NCBI RefSeq assembly: GCF_025263485.1 | Contig: NZ_CP079863.1 | Coordinates: 1,984,001 to 2,048,000, forward strand | Length of the DNA stretch: 64,000 bases | Direction: 5' to 3' | Origin: Mycobacterium sp. SMC-2 | GTDB taxonomy: Bacteria > Actinomycetota > Actinomycetes > Mycobacteriales > Mycobacteriaceae | Part shown: piece by piece, positions 20,901 through 28,775 of the stretch | Position numbering within the stretch: the stretch's first letter is position 1 | Layout of the letters: every line of letters begins with the position of its first letter | Notes under the pieces: generated by a model | The model's database searches: none | Seen by the model: only the letters and a program-made list of their open reading frames with translations | Told to the model about the DNA's origin: nothing | Program-made: the position numbers and the translations under genes

Positions 20901-21262
20901 AGGAGGCGTTCACCGAATCGCCGTGGGCGGCCCGGACCCCCATCGCCGTCGAGGTGCCGTTCGAGATGCCGATCGGCGACACCCTGGTGCGCGGCCGCAT
21001 CGACGCGGTGTTCGCCGACGCCGACGGCGGCGCCACGGTCGTCGACTGGAAGACCGGCGAGCCGCCGCGCGGGCCGGAAGCCATGCGCCAGGCCGCCGTC
21101 CAACTCGCCGTCTACCGCCTGGCGTGGGCCGCCTTGTCCGGTGTCCCGGAATCGTCGGTGCGGACGGCCTTCTATCACGTGCGCGCCCGCACCACGATCG
21201 CCCCCGACGATCTGCCCGCCCCCGCCGAACTGGCCGGGTTGCTGGCCGGCCCCACCGGGTGA
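17996..21262 (+). CDS. adnB: AdnB, lead motor-nuclease subunit of the AdnAB machine
   Basis: This 1088-residue subunit pairs a UvrD-like helicase with a RecB-like nuclease. Walker A is AGAGAGKT (Lys44), Walker B LLDEYQD (Asp277-Asp281), motif III PIQSIYGWRGA, and motif VI is in LYVAVTRAEDT. The C-terminal nuclease has VVDWKTGEP (Asp1017, Lys1019). Unlike AdnA, the canonical DEYQD box is kept and the iron-sulfur cysteines are absent, matching reports that AdnB is the dominant ATPase motor. The GTG start overlaps the adnA stop, ensuring balanced production of the heterodimer. Confidence 0.93.
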   Translation: MNPRYSPAELACALGVFPPTDEQAAVIAAPPGPLVVIAGAGAGKTETMAARVVWLVANGYAEPGQVLGLTFTRKAAGQLLRRVRSRLARLAGVGWSPDGAAPTEAPTVSTYHAFAGSVIREHGLLLPIEPDTRLLGETELWQLAFDVVSGYRGELRTDKTPAAVTSMVLRLWGQLAEHLVDTRQLGDTHVELERLIHALPAGPYQRDRGPSQWLLRLLATQTQRAELVPLLDALNERMRAEKTMDFGVQMACAARLAANFPQVGEDLRGRYRVVLLDEYQDTGHAQRVALSALFGGGVDDGLALTAVGDPIQSIYGWRGASATNLPRFTTDFPLSDGTPAPVLELRTSWRNPPRALRLANAISAEARRRSVAVRALRARPDAPPGTVRCALLPDVQAERRWIADELAARYRRADGVTPPTAAVLVRRNADAAPIADALRARGIPVEVVGLAGLLSVPEVADVVAMLRLVADPTAGAAAMRVLTGPRWRLGGRDIAALWRRARKLGEGPGAGGTSAAESIAIAAGPDADTACLADAIADPGPADAYSAAGYQRIGALAAELRALRGHLGHSLPDLVAEVRRVLGVDCDVRAAAAPNAGWAGTEHLDAFADVVARYAERADAAGAPDRCATASVSGLLAFLDVAESVENGLSPAPSVAARDRVQVLTVHSAKGLEWQVVAVAHLSGGIFPSTASRSTWLTDAAELPPLLRGDRASAGALGIPVLDTSDVTNRKQLSDKIFEHRRQLEQRRVDEERRLLYVAVTRAEDTLLVSGHHWGATGIRPRGPSDFLCEIKEIIDRSAAAGEPCGVVDQWAPAPADGDRNPLRDNTVEALWPADPLASRRADVERGAAWVTRAMSGDPDEAGADIEGWAADVDALLAERARLVEPPPGVLPSQLSVSGLVDLARDPAGAAARLRHRLPTRPDPHALLGNAFHSWVQQFYGAECLFDLADLPGAADSDVGDTRELAALQEAFTESPWAARTPIAVEVPFEMPIGDTLVRGRIDAVFADADGGATVVDWKTGEPPRGPEAMRQAAVQLAVYRLAWAALSGVPESSVRTAFYHVRARTTIAPDDLPAPAELAGLLAGPTG

Positions 21263-21309
21263 CCCGCGCTGCCCGAGTACGGGGGTCGCGGCCGTGGTTA
21301 CATTGAGTC

Positions 21310-21366
21310 GTGCGTGTCACCTGCGCCGGAGTTGAGCCGATGACGGACCGCCGTGCGCAACGGTAG
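21310..21366 (+). CDS. Possible 18-codon leaderless upstream ORF
   Basis: A GTG at 21310 opens an 18-codon ORF (MRVTCAGVEPMTDRRAQR) ending TAG at 21366. A -10-like TACATT at 21299-21304 ends five bases upstream, so the transcript may begin at this GTG. The ORF overlaps the start of the channel gene (21353) by 14 bases in another frame, which would couple their translation. A cysteine codon lies at position 5. Small size leaves this speculative. Confidence 0.3.
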   Translation: MRVTCAGVEPMTDRRAQR

Positions 21367-22423
21367 GTCCCGACAACTGAGCGGTCTGGAAGAAACGCTC
21401 ACCGCCCAGCGAGGCCACCAGTTGGTCGGCGTGGTGCGCATCCCCGAGGAGCACGCCAGCCCCATTCGCGTCATCACTCGCCGCGTGGCCATCGCGCTGG
21501 TGGTGTTGTTCGCCGCGGCCGTCATCGTCTACGCGGACCGCAACGGGTACCGCGATGTGCGGGGCGAGCCGCTGACCTTTCTGGACTGCCTGTATTTCTC
21601 CGCGGTGTCGCTGTCGACGACCGGCTACGGCGACATCACCCCGTACACCGAAACCGCGCGTTTGGTGCACACCCTGATCTTTACCGCGCTGCGGATCGCG
21701 TTCCTGGCCGTGCTGGTCGGCACGACCCTCGAGGTGCTCTCCGAGCGGTCCCGGCAAGGGTGGAAGATTCAGCGTTGGAGGAGCAGAGTGCGCAACCACA
21801 CGATCGTGATCGGCTACGGCACCAAGGGCAAGACTGCGGTCACCGCCATCCTCGGCGACGAGGCCGCCCAGGGGGACGTCGTGGTCGTCGACACCGATCG
21901 GGGCACCCTCGAGCACGCCGCGAGCGCGGGGCTGGTCACCGTGCACGGCGACGCGACCAAGGCCGACGTGCTGCGGCTGGCCGGGGCGCAACACGCGGCG
22001 TCGATCATCGTCGCCACCAACCGCGACGACACCGCGGTGCTGGTCACGTTGACCGCGCGGGAGATCGCCCCCAACGCCAAGATCGTGGCGTCCATCCGGG
22101 AATCCGAAAACCAGCACCTGCTGCAGCAATCGGGCGCGGACTCGGTGGTGGTCTCCTCGGCGACCGCCGGTCGCCTGCTCGGGCTTGCCACCACCACCCC
22201 CAGCGTGGTCGAGATGATCGAGGACCTGCTGACACCGGACTTCGGGTTGGCGATCGCCGAACGGGAGGTGGAGCCGACCGAGGTCGGCGGTTCCCCGCGG
22301 CACCTGCGCGACATCGTGCTCGGCGTGGTGCGCGACGGCCACCTGCTGCGCATCGGTTCGCCCGAGGTGGACGCCGTCGAGGCCAACGACCGGCTGCTCT
22401 ACATCCGGCACGCGGGGCACTGA
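21353..22423 (+). CDS. Two-helix potassium channel with RCK (TrkA-N) domain
   Basis: This 356-residue protein has a first transmembrane helix (about residues 44-60), a pore loop with the K+ selectivity filter TGYGD at residues 90-94, and a second helix (about 105-125). After that comes a cytoplasmic RCK domain with the nucleotide-binding loop IVIGYGTKGKT and the acidic end VVDTD. Such channels assemble as tetramers gated by nucleotide or ligand binding to the RCK ring. M. tuberculosis Rv3200c is the counterpart. The GTG start was chosen because the protein has no alternative with better support; it overlaps a possible short upstream ORF. Confidence 0.9.
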   Translation: MRNGRSRQLSGLEETLTAQRGHQLVGVVRIPEEHASPIRVITRRVAIALVVLFAAAVIVYADRNGYRDVRGEPLTFLDCLYFSAVSLSTTGYGDITPYTETARLVHTLIFTALRIAFLAVLVGTTLEVLSERSRQGWKIQRWRSRVRNHTIVIGYGTKGKTAVTAILGDEAAQGDVVVVDTDRGTLEHAASAGLVTVHGDATKADVLRLAGAQHAASIIVATNRDDTAVLVTLTAREIAPNAKIVASIRESENQHLLQQSGADSVVVSSATAGRLLGLATTTPSVVEMIEDLLTPDFGLAIAEREVEPTEVGGSPRHLRDIVLGVVRDGHLLRIGSPEVDAVEANDRLLYIRHAGH

Positions 22424-22481
22424 TGGCGATCGCGAGCGCGGCGGGGGCGGGCGAGGCGGGTCGCCATCAGGTGAGGGCCTA

Positions 22482-23414
22482 GTGGGTATTGCAGACTTCC
22501 GGTTGCGGAACGTTCCGTTGCTGTCGCGGGTCGGCGCCGACCGGGCCGACCAGGTGCGCACCGACGTCGAAGCGGCCACCGCCGGATGGGCGGACGCGGC
22601 GCTGCTGCGGGTGGATTCACGCAGTCAGGTGCTCGTCACCGACGGCCGGGTGGTGCTCGGCTCCGCGGCCAAGCTGGCCGACAAGCCGCCGCCGGAAGCG
22701 GTGTTTTTGGGCCGCATCGACGGCGGCCGCCACGTGTGGGCCATCCGCGGCGCGCTGGAGGCGCCGGAAGACCCCGATGTCCGGGCCGAGGTGGTGAACC
22801 TACGCGGGCTGGGCTCGATCCTCGACGACACCAGCAGCCAGCTGGTGTCGTCGGCGGTCGCGCTGCTCAACTGGCACGACTCGGCGCGGTTCAGCTCGGT
22901 GGACGGCTCGCCGACCAGGCCGGCCCGGGCGGGCTGGGCGCGGGTCAACCCGATCACCGGTCACGAGGAGTTCCCGCGCATCGACCCGGCCGTGATCTGC
23001 CTGGTCCACGACGGCGGCGACCGTGCGGTGCTGGCCCGCCAGGCGGTGTGGCCGGAGCGGATGTTCTCGCTGCTGGCCGGATTCGTCGAGGCCGGGGAAT
23101 CGTTCGAAGTCTGTGTCGCCCGCGAGATCCGCGAGGAAATCGGCCTCACCGTCCGCGACGTGCGCTACCTGGGCAGCCAGCCGTGGCCGTTCCCGCGCTC
23201 GCTCATGGTCGGCTTCCACGCCGTCGCGGACCCGGGCGAGGGGTTTTCGTTCAACGACGGGGAGATCGCCGAGGCGGCGTGGTTCACCCGCGAGGAAGTG
23301 CGCGCGGCGCTGGCGGCCGGCGACTGGTCCAGCTCGGCGGAGTCGAAGCTGCTGCTGCCCGGGTCGATCTCGATCGCGCGCGTGATCATCGAATCCTGGG
23401 CCGAGATCGACTGA
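22482..23414 (+). CDS. nudC: NAD(H) pyrophosphatase NudC
   Basis: This 310-residue Nudix enzyme cleaves NAD(H) into NMN(H) and AMP and can remove NAD caps from RNA. The Nudix box GFVEAGESFEVCVAREIREE lies in the C-terminal half with the metal-binding E-x-x-E-E residues, followed by the NudC-specific SQPWPFPRS signature. The four zinc-binding cysteines of the E. coli enzyme are missing in the middle region (HEEFPRIDPAVI), as in other mycobacteria. The GTG at 22482 is 58 bp after the channel gene, suggesting one transcription unit. Confidence 0.92.
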   Translation: MGIADFRLRNVPLLSRVGADRADQVRTDVEAATAGWADAALLRVDSRSQVLVTDGRVVLGSAAKLADKPPPEAVFLGRIDGGRHVWAIRGALEAPEDPDVRAEVVNLRGLGSILDDTSSQLVSSAVALLNWHDSARFSSVDGSPTRPARAGWARVNPITGHEEFPRIDPAVICLVHDGGDRAVLARQAVWPERMFSLLAGFVEAGESFEVCVAREIREEIGLTVRDVRYLGSQPWPFPRSLMVGFHAVADPGEGFSFNDGEIAEAAWFTREEVRAALAAGDWSSSAESKLLLPGSISIARVIIESWAEID

Positions 23415-23424
23415 TCCACAGCGG

Positions 23425-24105
23425 CTACTTGACGCGGTCCGTCACCGTCTGCAGGACGGTGCTGGCGATTTGCTCGGTGGGTTCGATTCCCAGCACGCCG
23501 ACGGAGACCAGCACCGATGACTTCACCGTGTACAGGTGGATCCATCCGTCGGAGTTCAACTTCAGCGTCACCGAATCCGGTTTGTTCAACACGAAGTCGT
23601 AGGCGGTGTGGTGCAGGGAGGCGCACTGATCCAGCGTCGCGTGCAGCTGGTTGAGCGCCCCGCGCGCCACGTTGGCGTCCGGGTAGACGACGACGGCGTT
23701 GGTGATCTCGTTGATCGGGGCGATGCCGCCCGGCCTCAGGTCGTCGGTCGAGCCGGCGTAGGCGACCGAACGATATTCCCGCCAGCCCCCGGCGAAGGTG
23801 AGGTCCGTGGTTCCCACCGCGCGGCACGGGCCCGGAGGGTTGCCGACGGTTTCGCGCGGGGGATCGTTGCGGTCGGCGTACGAATACGGTTGCAGGCCTT
23901 CGAAATTGGCGATGCGACGGGCGTCTTGGAGGCTGATGATCAACGAGTCGGCGTAGGCGTGTGGGCTGGGAGTCGCCGTCGTTTTGCTCGGCGGGTGTGA
24001 GCACGCCGACACGAAGGCCACCGCACCCCAGGCGATGACGGCCCAGGCTGTGCCGGCCACCGACAGACGCCGGAGCAAGCGGATCGACCGAAAACTCGAC
24101 GCCAT
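23425..24105 (-). CDS. Lipoprotein with PknH-type extracellular sensor domain
   Basis: This 226-residue precursor has an N-terminal signal peptide with positive charge (SIRLLRRLS), a hydrophobic core (WAVIAWGAVAFV) and a lipobox VSAC, so Cys35 would be lipidated and the protein anchored on the outer face of the membrane. The mature part resembles the extracellular sensor domain of PknH and related Lpp lipoproteins, with two cysteines (GPCRA, DQCAS) likely forming a disulfide. A TAACAT -10 element ends eight bases before the ATG, so the mRNA may be leaderless. I recall no gene at this position in M. tuberculosis, so it may be a lineage-specific insertion. Confidence 0.75.
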   Translation of the reverse strand: MASSFRSIRLLRRLSVAGTAWAVIAWGAVAFVSACSHPPSKTTATPSPHAYADSLIISLQDARRIANFEGLQPYSYADRNDPPRETVGNPPGPCRAVGTTDLTFAGGWREYRSVAYAGSTDDLRPGGIAPINEITNAVVVYPDANVARGALNQLHATLDQCASLHHTAYDFVLNKPDSVTLKLNSDGWIHLYTVKSSVLVSVGVLGIEPTEQIASTVLQTVTDRVK

Positions 24106-24176
24106 GGTCGCCTATGTTAGGGCCGCGTACGCCGGCAGGCAGACCACTTGGCCAATACCGCGGCGTATCGGCGCTC

Positions 24177-24431
24177 TCAGGCGCCGGCTTGCGCCAGCTT
24201 GGCCTTGACCTCGGCCGCGCTCGGGTTGGTCAGCGTCGACCCGTCGGCGAACTTCACCGTCGGAACCGTTCTGTTGCCCCCATTGACCGAGCCGACGAAC
24301 TCCGCCGCCGCGGGATCGTGCTCGATATCGACCGCCTGGTAAGGAATTCCATTGGACTTCAGCACGGTCATCAGGCGATGGCAGTAGCCGCACCATGAGG
24401 TGGTGTAGACGGTGATCGGGGGAGGGGTCAT
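24177..24431 (-). CDS. mrx1: Mycoredoxin-1 (glutaredoxin-fold, mycothiol-dependent)
   Basis: This 84-residue single-domain redoxin has the active site WCGYC (Cys14, Cys17) in a glutaredoxin-like fold, with the cis-proline segment TVPTVKF and the ligand-binding end GSTLTNP. The M. tuberculosis counterpart Rv3198A is mycoredoxin-1, which reduces mycothiol mixed disulfides on proteins. A TACGTT -10 element ends eight bases before the ATG, suggesting a leaderless mRNA. It is divergent from uvrD2 across about 100 bp. Confidence 0.92.
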   Translation of the reverse strand: MTPPPITVYTTSWCGYCHRLMTVLKSNGIPYQAVDIEHDPAAAEFVGSVNGGNRTVPTVKFADGSTLTNPSAAEVKAKLAQAGA

Positions 24432-24535
24432 AGCTCGCTAACGTAGCCCGGCGAGGATGTGTTCCGCGCCGGGGCGCCACAACATCCGCGACGCGCACCG
24501 GGCGGGGCCACGGTTTGTCGGCCGCCGCTGCCAAG

Positions 24536-26644
24536 ATGGACGCCATGCCGATGGTCGCCGACGCCTTGACCGCCGGACTGGACGACGAGCAGCGCGAGGC
24601 GGTGCTGGCTCCGCGCGGACCGGTCTGCGTGCTCGCGGGCGCCGGAACGGGCAAGACCCGCACCATCACGCACCGCATCGCGCAGCTGGTGGCGAGCGGT
24701 CATGTGGCCGCCGGGCAGGTGCTGGCCGTCACCTTCACCCAGCGGGCGGCGGGGGAGATGCGTTCCCGGCTGCGCGCGCTGGACGCCGCCGCGGGCGCGG
24801 GCACCGGCGTCGGCGGGGTGCAGGCCCTGACGTTTCACGCCGCGGCCCACCGGCAGCTGCGGTACTTCTGGCCGCGGGTGGTCGGTGACACCGGCTGGCA
24901 GCTGCTGGACACCAAATTCGCCGTGGTGGCCCGCGCGGCCAGCCGCTCCCGGGTCAACGCCAGCACTGACGACGTCCGCGACCTGGCGGGCGAGATCGAG
25001 TGGGCCAAGGCGTCGCTGATCACCCCCGAGGAGTACCCGGCCGCCGTGGCCGCGGCGGGGCGGGACATCCCGCTGGACGCCGCCCGGGTCGCGACCGTGT
25101 ACGCCGCCTATGAGGCGCTGAAGGTCCGCGACGAGTCGGTCACGCTGCTCGATTTCGACGACCTGCTGCTGCACACCGCAGCCGCGATCGAGAACGACGC
25201 CGCCGTCGCCGACGAATTCCGGGGCCGCTACCGCTGCTTCATCGTCGACGAATACCAGGACGTCACGCCCCTGCAGCAGCGGGTGCTGACGGCGTGGCTG
25301 GGCGACCGGGACGACCTGACCGTCGTCGGCGACGCCAACCAGACCATCTACTCGTTCACCGGGGCCTCGCCGCGGTTCCTGCTGGACTTCTCGCGGCAGT
25401 ACCCCGACGCGACGGTGGTTCGGCTGGAGCGCGACTACCGTTCCACCCCGCAGGTGGTGTCGCTGGCCAACCAGGTGATCGCCGCGGCCCGCGGCCGGGT
25501 CGCCGGCAGCAAGCTGCACCTGGTGGGGCAGCGTCCGCCCGGCCCGGCGCCGTCGTTCCGCGAGCATCCCGACGAGCAGGCCGAGGCCGCCGCGGTCGCG
25601 GCTTCGATCGGCCGGCTGATCGAATCGGGGACGCCGGCGTCGGAAGTCGCCGTGCTGTACCGGGTCAACGCGCAGTCCGAGGCGTACGAGGAGGCGTTGA
25701 CCGAGGCGGGCATCCCCTATCAGGTCCGCGGCGGCGAGGGGTTCTTCACCCGCCAGGAGATCAAGCAGGCGATGCTGGCGCTGCAACGGGCGGCCGAGCG
25801 CGGAGCCGACGGGCCGCTGCCCGCGGTCGTGCGGACGGTCCTGGAACCCCTGGGGCTGACGGCCGAGCCGCCGGCCGGCACCCGGGCCCGCGAGCGCTGG
25901 GATGCGCTGACCGCCCTGGCCGAGTTGGTCGACGCCGAGGTGGCCCAGCGCCCGCAGCTGGACCTCGCGGGCCTGTTGGCCGAGCTTCGGTTGCGCGCCG
26001 ACGCGCGGCACCCGCCGGTGGTGCAGGGCGTCACGCTGGCCTCGCTGCACGCCGCCAAGGGGCTGGAGTGGGACGCGGTGTTTCTGGTCGGGCTGGCCGA
26101 CGGCACACTGCCCATCTCGCACGCGCTGGCGCACGGCCCCGAAAGCGAGGCCGTCGAGGAGGAGCGCCGGCTGCTCTACGTCGGAATCACCAGGGCGCGA
26201 ACGCATTTGGCGCTCAGCTGGGCGCTGGCCCGCAGCCCGGGCGGGCGGCAGGGCCGCAGGCCGTCGCGGTTCCTCAGCGGCATCGCGCCGCAGGCGCGCG
26301 CGGACGCCGCACCGGGCAAGAACCGGCGCACCCGCGGCGCCCCGGCCCGCTGCCGGATCTGCAACAAGGACCTGTCCACCGCCGCGGCGGTGATGCTGCG
26401 GCGCTGCGAAACGTGCGCCGCCGACGTCGACGAGGAGTTGCTGCTGCGCCTGAAGGCGTGGCGGCTGGACGTCGCCAAGGAGCAGAAGGTGCCCGCGTAT
26501 GTCGTGTTCACCGACAACACGCTGATCGCGATCGCGGAACTGCGGCCCGGCGACGAGGACGCGCTGATCGCGATCCCCGGCATCGGCGCGCGCAAGCTGG
26601 AACAGTACGGGCCCGACGTGCTGGAGCTGGTCCGCGGCGGCTGA
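24536..26644 (+). CDS. uvrD2: ATP-dependent DNA helicase UvrD2
   Basis: This 702-residue superfamily 1 helicase has Walker A AGAGTGKT (Lys40), Walker [10 protein letters not shown], motif [14 protein letters not shown], and motif [12 protein letters not shown]. After the motor comes a tetracysteine module (CRICNKD, then RRCETC) and a C-terminal HRDC domain with the [13 protein letters not shown] signature. This architecture is diagnostic of mycobacterial UvrD2. Several in-frame ATGs crowd the start (24536, 24545, 24551); 24536 is a compromise. The gene is immediately upstream of the whiB7 promoter. Confidence 0.92.
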   Translation: MDAMPMVADALTAGLDDEQREAVLAPRGPVCVLAGAGTGKTRTITHRIAQLVASGHVAAGQVLAVTFTQRAAGEMRSRLRALDAAAGAGTGVGGVQALTFHAAAHRQLRYFWPRVVGDTGWQLLDTKFAVVARAASRSRVNASTDDVRDLAGEIEWAKASLITPEEYPAAVAAAGRDIPLDAARVATVYAAYEALKVRDESVTLLDFDDLLLHTAAAIENDAAVADEFRGRYRCFIVDEYQDVTPLQQRVLTAWLGDRDDLTVVGDANQTIYSFTGASPRFLLDFSRQYPDATVVRLERDYRSTPQVVSLANQVIAAARGRVAGSKLHLVGQRPPGPAPSFREHPDEQAEAAAVAASIGRLIESGTPASEVAVLYRVNAQSEAYEEALTEAGIPYQVRGGEGFFTRQEIKQAMLALQRAAERGADGPLPAVVRTVLEPLGLTAEPPAGTRARERWDALTALAELVDAEVAQRPQLDLAGLLAELRLRADARHPPVVQGVTLASLHAAKGLEWDAVFLVGLADGTLPISHALAHGPESEAVEEERRLLYVGITRARTHLALSWALARSPGGRQGRRPSRFLSGIAPQARADAAPGKNRRTRGAPARCRICNKDLSTAAAVMLRRCETCAADVDEELLLRLKAWRLDVAKEQKVPAYVVFTDNTLIAIAELRPGDEDALIAIPGIGARKLEQYGPDVLELVRGG

Positions 26645-26664
26645 GGGGCAAAGGGGCAGGTCAG

Positions 26665-26702
26665 AAAATCGGTTGTAGTGCGCGGCGGCGACGGTTTACC
26701 CT
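26665..26702 (+). promoter_or_regulatory. whiB7 promoter with AT-rich WhiB7 autoregulation element
   Basis: A -10 element TACCCT (26697-26702) and a -35-like TTGTAG (26673-26678) are separated by 18 bp. AAAAT (26665-26669) lies just upstream of the -35 region, matching the known rule that WhiB7-SigA activates promoters with an AT-rich patch directly before the -35 box. This predicts autoregulation of whiB7 by antibiotic or metabolic stress. Confidence 0.65.
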
Positions 26703-26742
26703 CATAACCGCGTTCTGGCGCTACGAAAGGGAGGTGGCCACG

Positions 26743-26904
26743 ATGATCAACGACGCGTTCGGTGTAAAAGTGGCCGCCGCGGCCCTGTCCGCGCGCACCT
26801 CCCATGCCGCCAAGGCCGCCGTGCCGGCGGCCGCGTTGAAGCACCACGCCGCCGCCGCGACGAACGCGTCCGCCGGACTCGAGGTCCACCGAATGGCTAC
26901 GTAA
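26743..26904 (+). CDS. Upstream ORF in the whiB7 leader
   Basis: A 53-codon ORF starts at the ATG at 26743 behind a strong ribosome-binding site (AAAGGGAGG, 26726-26734) and ends at 26904, 17 bases before the leader terminator hairpin. The peptide is alanine-rich (KVAAAALSARTS, then AAKAAVPAAALKHH). Mycobacterial whiB7 mRNAs are known to carry a leader ORF that controls attenuation: ribosome stalling by antibiotics changes RNA folding and lets transcription reach whiB7. The sequence here fits this, but the peptide itself probably has no function beyond being translated. Confidence 0.65.
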   Translation: MINDAFGVKVAAAALSARTSHAAKAAVPAAALKHHAAAATNASAGLEVHRMAT

Positions 26905-26921
26905 CAGCCGGTTTTCACCGA

Positions 26922-26957
26922 ATGGCCACGGACCCGAAGTCAAGGATCCGTGGCCAT
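26922..26957 (+). terminator. Attenuator hairpin in the whiB7 leader
   Basis: A perfect 11-bp stem, ATGGCCACGGA (26922-26932) with TCCGTGGCCAT (26947-26957), closes a 14-base loop and is followed by TAGCTTTC. It lies between the leader ORF stop and the whiB7 start, so it is well placed to stop transcription when the leader ORF is translated freely. Confidence 0.75.
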
Positions 26958-27035
26958 AGCTTTCAGGGCGTCAGCATCTCGAAGCTCCCCGGTCCGGATC
27001 ACCGAAGAACCGACCAGGAAGCAGGTGAGCAGGAC

Positions 27036-27305
27036 ATGTCGGCAGTGATAGCCCGCAGACAGCCGTCGCCGGTGTTGCCGTGTCACGCCGGCGATCCCGA
27101 CCTCTGGTTTGCCGAGACCCCGGCCGACCTCGAGCGCGCCAAGGCGCTCTGCGCGGGCTGCCCGATCCGGCGTCAGTGTCTGGCGTCGGCGCTGGAGCGG
27201 GCCGAGCCCTGGGGCGTGTGGGGCGGCGAGATCCTCGACCGGGGCTCGATCCTGAGCTTTAAACGACCGCGGGGGCGCCCACGCAAGGACGAGGTCGCGG
27301 CTTGA
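27036..27305 (+). CDS. whiB7: WhiB7 redox-sensitive transcriptional activator of antibiotic resistance
   Basis: This 89-residue Wbl protein carries the four iron-sulfur cysteines Cys16, Cys39, Cys42 and Cys48 (CAGCPIRRQC), the SigA-contacting loop GVWGG at residues 60-64, and the AT-hook RGRPR at residues 79-83 that defines WhiB7. It binds SigA and AT-rich promoter DNA to switch on intrinsic antibiotic resistance genes. The ATG at 27036 gives the family N-terminus; a longer in-frame reading would run through the attenuator hairpin. Expression is probably controlled by autoactivation at the promoter and by attenuation in the leader. Confidence 0.95.
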   Translation: MSAVIARRQPSPVLPCHAGDPDLWFAETPADLERAKALCAGCPIRRQCLASALERAEPWGVWGGEILDRGSILSFKRPRGRPRKDEVAA

Positions 27306-27309
27306 CTCA

Positions 27310-27366
27310 CGAAAGTGCAACTGGCAACACGTTTCCCGAGTGAGGGTGTCGGTAGTTGCACTTTCG
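27310..27366. terminator. Bidirectional hairpin between whiB7 and ABC1 kinase gene
   Basis: Perfect 13-bp inverted arms CGAAAGTGCAACT (27310-27322) and AGTTGCACTTTCG (27354-27366) flank a 31-base loop. It sits between two convergent genes and lacks a long U-tract, as is common for mycobacterial terminators. Confidence 0.7.
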
Positions 27367-27381
27367 CGGGCCGCGTGCGGC

Positions 27382-28725
27382 CTAGACGACCGCGCTGTCG
27401 GGCTCGGCGAAGCCGGGGATCAGCTCCTCGGATAGCGCCTTGATCGGCACCCGGGCGTCCAGCTGGCACAGGATCGCGGCCACCGACGCGATGACGCGCA
27501 TCGGGATGGCCAGCTTGGGCGGCAGGTCCATCTGCCGGGCCGTCTTGATCTGTGACACCGAACGGTCGATCTGGCCCACGGTCATGCGCTGCAGCCACTT
27601 GCGCGTGTAGTGGAAGACGTCGACCTCGATGGGCTCGACGTACTGGCGCAGCATCTCGTCGATGTCGCGCACCGACACCTGCTGGCCCTTCTGGATGAAG
27701 CCGACCTTCTCCATCGTCGGCAGCAGCATGTCGTAGTTCTTGTCGCGGGCCAGGCGAATCGTCATCCCGAGTTCGATGGGGTAGCCGCCGGGCAGCGGCG
27801 CGACGGCGCCGAAGTCGATGACGCCCATCCGGCCGTCGGGCAGCAGCATGAAATTCCCCGGGTGGGCGTCGCCGTGCAGCATTCCGAGCCGGCGCGGCGC
27901 GTCGAACGTGAGCTCGAGCAGCCGGGTGCCGATCAGGTCGCGCTGCTCGCGAGTCCCGTCGCGGATGATCTCCGCCAGCGGCAACCCGTCGATCCACTCC
28001 TGGACCACGACCTTGGGCGCGCTGGCCACCACGTGCGGTATCGCGAAGTGCGGGTGGCCCTCGTAGGCCTTGGCGAAGGCGCGCTGGTTGTCGGCCTCCA
28101 GCCGGTAGTCGAGTTCCATCTCGGTGCGCTCGACCAGCTCGTCCACGATGCCCTGAACGTCGGCGCCCGGGGCGAGCTGTTTGACCACACCGACCAGCCG
28201 CTGCATGGTTTTCAGGTCGGCGCGCAGCGCCTCGTCGGCGCCCGGGTACTGGATCTTGACGGCCACCTTGCGGCCGTCGGACCACACGGCCTGGTGCACC
28301 TGGCCGATGCTGGCCGAGGCGATGGGTTTGTCGTCGAACGAACTGAACCGCTCCTGCCACTTGGTGCCCAGCTGGGCGTCGAGCACCCGGTGCACCTTGT
28401 TGGCGGGCAGCGGCGGGGCGTCCTTTTGCAGCTTGGTCAGCGCCTCGCGGTAGGGCTCCCCGTACTCGTCTGGGATGGCGGCCTCCATCACCGACAAGGC
28501 CTGGCCCACTTTCATCGCCCCGCCCTTGAGCTCGCCCAGCACGGTGAACAGCTGGTTGGCGGCTTTCTCCATCAGCTCGGCCTGGACTTCGTCCCTCGAT
28601 TTGCCGGTCAGCCGCTTGCCGAAGCCGAGCGCCGCCCGGCCCGCGAAGCCGACCGGGATGCTGGCCAGCTTCGCGTTACGCGCCGCACGGCCGCGTTTGA
28701 TGTCTGCCACGTATCCATCATCCAT
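27382..28725 (-). CDS. ABC1/UbiB-family atypical protein kinase (Rv3197 type)
   Basis: This 447-residue ABC1 (ADCK/UbiB) kinase-like protein has the family's N-terminal KxGQ segment (GGAMKVGQALS, about residue 70), an alanine-rich nucleotide loop (ASASIGQVH), lysine in VAVKIQYPG, the catalytic loop HGDAHPGNF, and the metal-binding VIDFGAV. UbiB-like proteins use ATPase or kinase activity to support lipid or quinone metabolism. In M. tuberculosis Rv3197 has been linked with intrinsic macrolide tolerance alongside whiB7; the adjacency here is the same. The substrate is not known. Confidence 0.88.
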   Translation of the reverse strand: MDDGYVADIKRGRAARNAKLASIPVGFAGRAALGFGKRLTGKSRDEVQAELMEKAANQLFTVLGELKGGAMKVGQALSVMEAAIPDEYGEPYREALTKLQKDAPPLPANKVHRVLDAQLGTKWQERFSSFDDKPIASASIGQVHQAVWSDGRKVAVKIQYPGADEALRADLKTMQRLVGVVKQLAPGADVQGIVDELVERTEMELDYRLEADNQRAFAKAYEGHPHFAIPHVVASAPKVVVQEWIDGLPLAEIIRDGTREQRDLIGTRLLELTFDAPRRLGMLHGDAHPGNFMLLPDGRMGVIDFGAVAPLPGGYPIELGMTIRLARDKNYDMLLPTMEKVGFIQKGQQVSVRDIDEMLRQYVEPIEVDVFHYTRKWLQRMTVGQIDRSVSQIKTARQMDLPPKLAIPMRVIASVAAILCQLDARVPIKALSEELIPGFAEPDSAVV

Positions 28726-28775
28726 GACGGCCAGCCCGGCCCGCGCTTGATCTTCGCAACACTAGGTTGTCTGTC

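Noticed and set aside
26922..27035. Longer N-terminus for WhiB7 starting at 26922
   Set aside because: The extension would run through the attenuator stem; WhiB7 family members start at the ATG at 27036.
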